Assembly (NCBI GenBank): GCA_030620065.1
Contig: JAUXFJ010000057.1
Location: 1 to 8,548, forward strand
Direction: 5' to 3'
DNA: 8,548 bases
Origin: Anaerolineaceae bacterium
Lineage (GTDB): Bacteria > Chloroflexota > Anaerolineae > Anaerolineales > Anaerolineaceae
Numbering within the stretch: the stretch's first letter is position 1; each line of letters opens with the position of its first letter. Shown in pieces: positions 6,032 to 8,548 of the stretch. A program made the translations under genes and the position numbers. Under the pieces are notes generated by a model that was not told the DNA's origin, did not search any database, and saw only the letters and a list, made by a program, of their open reading frames with translations.

Positions 6032-6802
6032 ATGAAGGTGAATGTTGTTGCAATTATTCAAGGACGGATGAGCTCCAGCCGATTGCCAGGGAAGATACTT
6101 TTGGATATCGGTGGGCGGCCAATGCTGACACGCGTGCTCTTGAGGGCACGACGTGCGCAGCTGGTTGATCAAGTCGTGGTGGCAACCACGACAGACCCTT
6201 CGGACGACCCTGTCGCTGAATTTTGCAAAAAACGAGGCTATCCCTGCTACAGGGGTAATCTTTTCGATGTGTTGGATCGATATTATCAGGCGGCAAAGCT
6301 GTTTAAAGCAGATGTGATTGTGCGTTTGACTGCCGACTGCCCGGTGATCGACCCGGGTGAGATTGACCGCACTATAAAGGCTTTCTTTGATTCAGGCGCA
6401 GATTTCGCTGCCAATCGTTTACCGCCACCATTCACGAGGACGACACCGATTGGATTAGATACAGAAGTGTGTTCATTTAATGCACTTAAACGCGCCTGGA
6501 ACGAAGCCGAAGCCAAGTTTGAACGTGAACATGTGATGCCGTATCTTTATGATGAACCAGGGCGTTTTAAGATTGTTCTGGTCGATCACGATCCGGATTA
6601 TGGACATTTTCGTTGGACGGTGGATACGCCAGCAGACCTGGCGCTTTTGCGGGAGATATATGCATCATTTAATAATAGCGATGATTTCACTCTAGAAGAC
6701 TTGCTAGAAAAAAGTGAAAAGCACCCTGAATGGCAAGCTATCAATGCTAATATCCGTCATAATACGTTCAAAGATACCGATGCGCGCGTCAAAGATGGCT
6801 AG
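6032..6802 (+). CDS. spsF: SpsF-family cytidylyltransferase (CMP-nonulosonate synthetase candidate)
   Basis: Nucleotidyltransferase of 256 residues of the SpsF/COG1861, CTP_transf_3 type, expected to activate a nonulosonic acid as its CMP derivative in the cytoplasm. The N-terminal nucleotide-binding signature is AIIQGRMSSSRLPGK (7-21), followed by VVVATTTDPSDD (48-59). RLTADCPVIDP (98-108) is the central family motif with Asp102 near the metal site, and FRWTVDTPADL in the last third provides the second acidic position. Length agrees with the family. It sits in the same cluster as the NeuB-type synthase, paralleling spsE-spsF in the Bacillus spore-coat polysaccharide locus, which supports the assignment. 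The ribosome binding site is weak (CAGGG about 11 nt upstream). SpsF proteins are less well characterised than NeuA or PseF and some are annotated as glycosyltransferases, so the exact reaction is inference. Residues 215-256 are polar and look like a variable tail. Confidence 0.87.
   Translation: MKVNVVAIIQGRMSSSRLPGKILLDIGGRPMLTRVLLRARRAQLVDQVVVATTTDPSDDPVAEFCKKRGYPCYRGNLFDVLDRYYQAAKLFKADVIVRLTADCPVIDPGEIDRTIKAFFDSGADFAANRLPPPFTRTTPIGLDTEVCSFNALKRAWNEAEAKFEREHVMPYLYDEPGRFKIVLVDHDPDYGHFRWTVDTPADLALLREIYASFNNSDDFTLEDLLEKSEKHPEWQAINANIRHNTFKDTDARVKDG
6173..6192 (+). repeat. perfect 8-bp inverted repeat with 4-nt loop inside spsF
   Basis: GTCGTGGT at 6173-6180 pairs exactly with ACCACGAC at 6185-6192 around the loop GGCA. 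It encodes part of the conserved VVVATTT stretch, so amino-acid constraint can explain it. No T run follows, so it is not a terminator. Confidence 0.6.
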
Positions 6803-6891
6803 CCGGTCTATTTGGAGCGAAGTGCAGAACAAGCATGGAGAGCTTGGTAGATGATAATGTTAAGGTATCTTGATGTACTGGACTGACTCTT
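6803..6891 (+). other. 89-nt gap with micro-ORFs before the zinc-ribbon methyltransferase
   Basis: No terminator or promoter is evident. An ATG at 6835 opens 12 codons ending in TGA 6871-6873; that TGA overlaps an ATG at 6873 opening 10 codons (MYWTDSYECK) that stop at 6903-6905, inside the methyltransferase. AAGG at 6862-6865 is well placed for the ATG at 6873, while ATG 6892 has no good site of its own. Translation of the short frames is possible but unproven. Confidence 0.3.
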
Positions 6892-7794
6892 ATGAATGCA
6901 AATAAGAAAACTGATCAGAATTGCCCCTTATGCAGTGACAAACGCGCACATGTATTCCATCAGGAGGAATCCTTTGGCTACTCGCTGACATACTATCAAT
7001 GTGCGACCTGCGGATTGGTATTTCAGCATGCCGCTGACAGCCCGGCAGCCGATCCAAGCTTTTATCAGGAGACATACCGCAGGGTTTACCAGGAGTCAGA
7101 GGAACCCACGCCCAAGGACCTGTGGGTACAAAAAAGGCGCGCCTTGAACTCAATCACGTTTCTTAAAGATAAGGGCTTAAATTCGGTTGGGAATGCTCTG
7201 GATATTGGTGCCTCAGCAGGGGTATTATTGGATGCGTTCAAAGCTGCATACGGATGCCAGGTTACCGGCGTTGAGCCGGGGCGGGTTTACCGGAGCTTTG
7301 CTCAATCAAAGGGGCTGCATATGGTCTCCTCTCTTGAAGAACTGGTCAACGCAAAACCGAAGCGTTTTGACTTGGTTAGTTTGATGCACGTCTTGGAGCA
7401 TTTGGTCGACCCTCTGGGTACACTAAAAACGCTGAGTCAGGATTTAATGACTAAAGACGGCCGCTTATTGATTGGGGTGCCGAATTTTTATGCCCACGAT
7501 AGTTATGAGCTTGCCCACTTAATCTGTTTTACGCCGCATAGCCTGCGAGAGCTTGTTCAGCAAGCAGGCTTTGAGGTCTTGACGGTTAAAGCCCATGGGT
7601 ATCATCGGTCAAAGCTATTGAAGCTTTATTTAACGCTCCTGGCAAAACCACTACCAGAAAAGACTTCGGTGCCTGAGATTAAGCCAGATCATCAGGTTTC
7701 AAGAAAGCGACAATTAGGATTTCTATATCGCAAATTTGTACAAAAAGCTTTCCCCCATAGCGCCTGGCTACCGCTCGAAACGGATAAGAAGTGA
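6892..7794 (+). CDS. class I SAM-dependent methyltransferase with N-terminal zinc ribbon
   Basis: Methyltransferase of 300 residues with two modules. Residues 11-41 form a four-cysteine zinc ribbon, C11-P-L-C14 and C37-A-T-C40-G, followed by LVFQ; this module is common in methyltransferases acting on sugars, nucleotide-sugars and natural products. The SAM fold follows: NALDIGASAGVLLDAF (101-116) is motif I with Asp104, GVEPG (126-130) carries the ribose-binding acid Glu128, and FDLVSLMHVLEHLVDP (159-174) is the Methyltransf_23 strand and helix. A basic C-terminal region (about 230-300) ends in KK. At 300 residues it lacks the extra C-terminal domain of the longer NovU/TcaB9-type sugar C-methyltransferases (about 410 residues). 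It starts 89 nt after spsF with no good ribosome binding site and is followed by the next gene after 6 nt. O-methylation of a glycan sugar is the simplest role; the substrate is unknown. Confidence 0.87.
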   Translation: MNANKKTDQNCPLCSDKRAHVFHQEESFGYSLTYYQCATCGLVFQHAADSPAADPSFYQETYRRVYQESEEPTPKDLWVQKRRALNSITFLKDKGLNSVGNALDIGASAGVLLDAFKAAYGCQVTGVEPGRVYRSFAQSKGLHMVSSLEELVNAKPKRFDLVSLMHVLEHLVDPLGTLKTLSQDLMTKDGRLLIGVPNFYAHDSYELAHLICFTPHSLRELVQQAGFEVLTVKAHGYHRSKLLKLYLTLLAKPLPEKTSVPEIKPDHQVSRKRQLGFLYRKFVQKAFPHSAWLPLETDKK

Positions 7795-7796
7795 GG
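7793..7796 (+). promoter_or_regulatory. ribosome binding site of the last gene
   Basis: GAGG overlaps the methyltransferase stop codon (TGA 7792-7794) and lies 4 nt before ATG 7801, supporting that start and tight coupling of the two genes. Confidence 0.6.
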
Positions 7797-7800
7797 TTGT

Positions 7801-8548
7801 ATGCCTTTGCTGACTTTATTCACTGCCCCAAAACCTTTTATCAACCCCCACATTGACTTGATCCAGCGCAATGCTTTGCGCTCATGGTTGGCATTGGGGG
7901 ATGAAGTCGAGGTGGTGATGATCGGCAACGAAACTGGAATGGCTGAAGTAGCTGCAGAGTTGGATATGAAACATCTCCCTGATGTCCGCACCAATGCACT
8001 GGGAACACCCTTGATCAGTTCCATCTTTGACCTTGGGCGAGCACAAAACGAAAGCCCTTATCTGGCCTATGTCAATGCTGATATATTGATGATGCCTGAT
8101 CTGTTATCCGCCTTGAAGGTGGTAGGTGATCAACGGGATAAATTCTTGATGATCGGTCAGCGCTGGGATTTGCTGGTGGAAAGGCAGCTCAACTTTAATG
8201 AGGGTTGGGTGGATGAGCTGATCAGCTGGGTAAAAGCAGATGGTGAGTTACACCCTCGAACGGGGAGCGATTATTTTGTCTTTCCCCGGAGCTGTTTCCA
8301 AAAAGTACCTGATTTTGCAATCGGCAGGGCGCGTTGGGATAATTGGATGATTTTCCATGCACGCGAGAGTGGTTACCCTACGGTGGATGCGACAGAGGCT
8401 GTAATGATCGTGCATCAGAACCACGATTACAGTCATTTGCCGGGAGGTCAACCGCATTACAAGCTTCCAGAGTCAGATGTGAACCTCAAGCTGGCTGGTG
8501 GACGCCGATCGATTTTTCAGCTAGATGATTGTACTCTTGAAATTACTG
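7801..8548 (+). CDS. GT-A-like glycosyltransferase family protein (3' end outside window)
   Basis: The frame stays open from ATG 7801 to the window edge, giving at least 249 residues. The N-terminus reads MPLLTLFTAPKPFINPH, then RNALRSWLALGDEVEVVMIG (23-42), a strand-helix-strand start typical of nucleotide-diphosphosugar (GT-A) folds. LGTPLISSIFDLGR (67-80) leads to YLAYVNADILMMPD (87-100), where N92-A-D94 stands at the position of the DxD metal/donor motif. Later come GQRWDL (119-124), GSDYFVFPR (155-163), GRARWDNWMI (175-184) and HQNHDYSHLPGGQPHY (205-220), the last rich in His and Asp and a likely acceptor or catalytic site. I recognise this as a recurrent family of glycan clusters, usually annotated only as glycosyltransferase or hypothetical protein. 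No signal peptide is seen, so it should act in the cytoplasm. Donor and acceptor are unknown; the C-terminus cannot be judged. Confidence 0.75.
   Translation, partial: MPLLTLFTAPKPFINPHIDLIQRNALRSWLALGDEVEVVMIGNETGMAEVAAELDMKHLPDVRTNALGTPLISSIFDLGRAQNESPYLAYVNADILMMPDLLSALKVVGDQRDKFLMIGQRWDLLVERQLNFNEGWVDELISWVKADGELHPRTGSDYFVFPRSCFQKVPDFAIGRARWDNWMIFHARESGYPTVDATEAVMIVHQNHDYSHLPGGQPHYKLPESDVNLKLAGGRRSIFQLDDCTLEIT

Noticed and set aside
6803..6850. In-frame continuation after the spsF stop as evidence of a broken longer gene
   Set aside because: Only 15 codons to the next stop, no recognisable family continuation, and spsF already has full family length.
7692..8024. 110-codon minus-strand frame over the end of the methyltransferase and start of the last gene
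   Set aside because: The plus-strand frame from 7801 is open for 249 codons with strong glycosyltransferase-like motifs and a ribosome binding site, so the minus-strand frame is a shadow.

Overview
The window is a compact run of genes, all on the + strand, for surface-glycan and sugar-nucleotide biosynthesis. Its core looks like a nonulosonic (sialic-acid-like) acid pathway: a C5-inverting UDP-GlcNAc 4,6-dehydratase (PseB type), an RmlD-type short-chain reductase overlapping it by 4 bases, a NeuB/SpsE-family PEP-dependent nonulosonate synthase, and an SpsF-family cytidylyltransferase. Around them lie a GT4 glycosyltransferase, a second glycosyltransferase-like gene that runs off the right edge, two class I SAM methyltransferases (one with an N-terminal zinc ribbon), and a lipoprotein of unknown function.

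Layout: 1-85 is an upstream gene tail plus leader; 86-985 methyltransferase; 1019-2026 pseB-type; 2023-2940 RmlD-type; an 88-nt AT-rich gap; 3029-4093 NeuB-type; 4127-5251 GT4; 5254-5991 lipoprotein; 6032-6802 SpsF-type; an 89-nt gap; 6892-7794 zinc-ribbon methyltransferase; 7801-8548+ GT-A-like protein, open at the 3' end. Gaps between genes are 2 to 89 nt, so co-transcription of most or all of them is likely. I see no tRNA, rRNA, CRISPR array, insertion sequence or convincing terminator.

Organism: the moderate G+C (mid-40s by eye, not computed), a lipoprotein of the form Leu-rich segment then PALAC-RFPFG, and the style of the last gene (FTAPKPF..., SDYFVFPR, NHDYSHLPGGQPHY) recall environmental Chloroflexota, especially Anaerolineae. 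This is an impression from memory, not a database result. Standard Shine-Dalgarno sites (AGGAG, GGAGG) show it is bacterial.

How the genes may work together: the classical pseudaminic-acid route needs PseB, an aminotransferase (PseC), an acetyltransferase (PseH), a UDP-sugar hydrolase (PseG), a synthase (PseI) and a cytidylyltransferase (PseF). Here PseB is coupled to a 4-keto reductase instead of an aminotransferase. If the reductase acts on the PseB product, the chain would feed a 2-acetamido-2,6-dideoxyhexose to the synthase and give a 9-deoxy nonulosonate with a hydroxyl, not an amino group, at C7. That is the most interesting hypothesis in the window. Its weak points are that no UDP-releasing hydrolase is visible here and that missing genes may lie outside the window.
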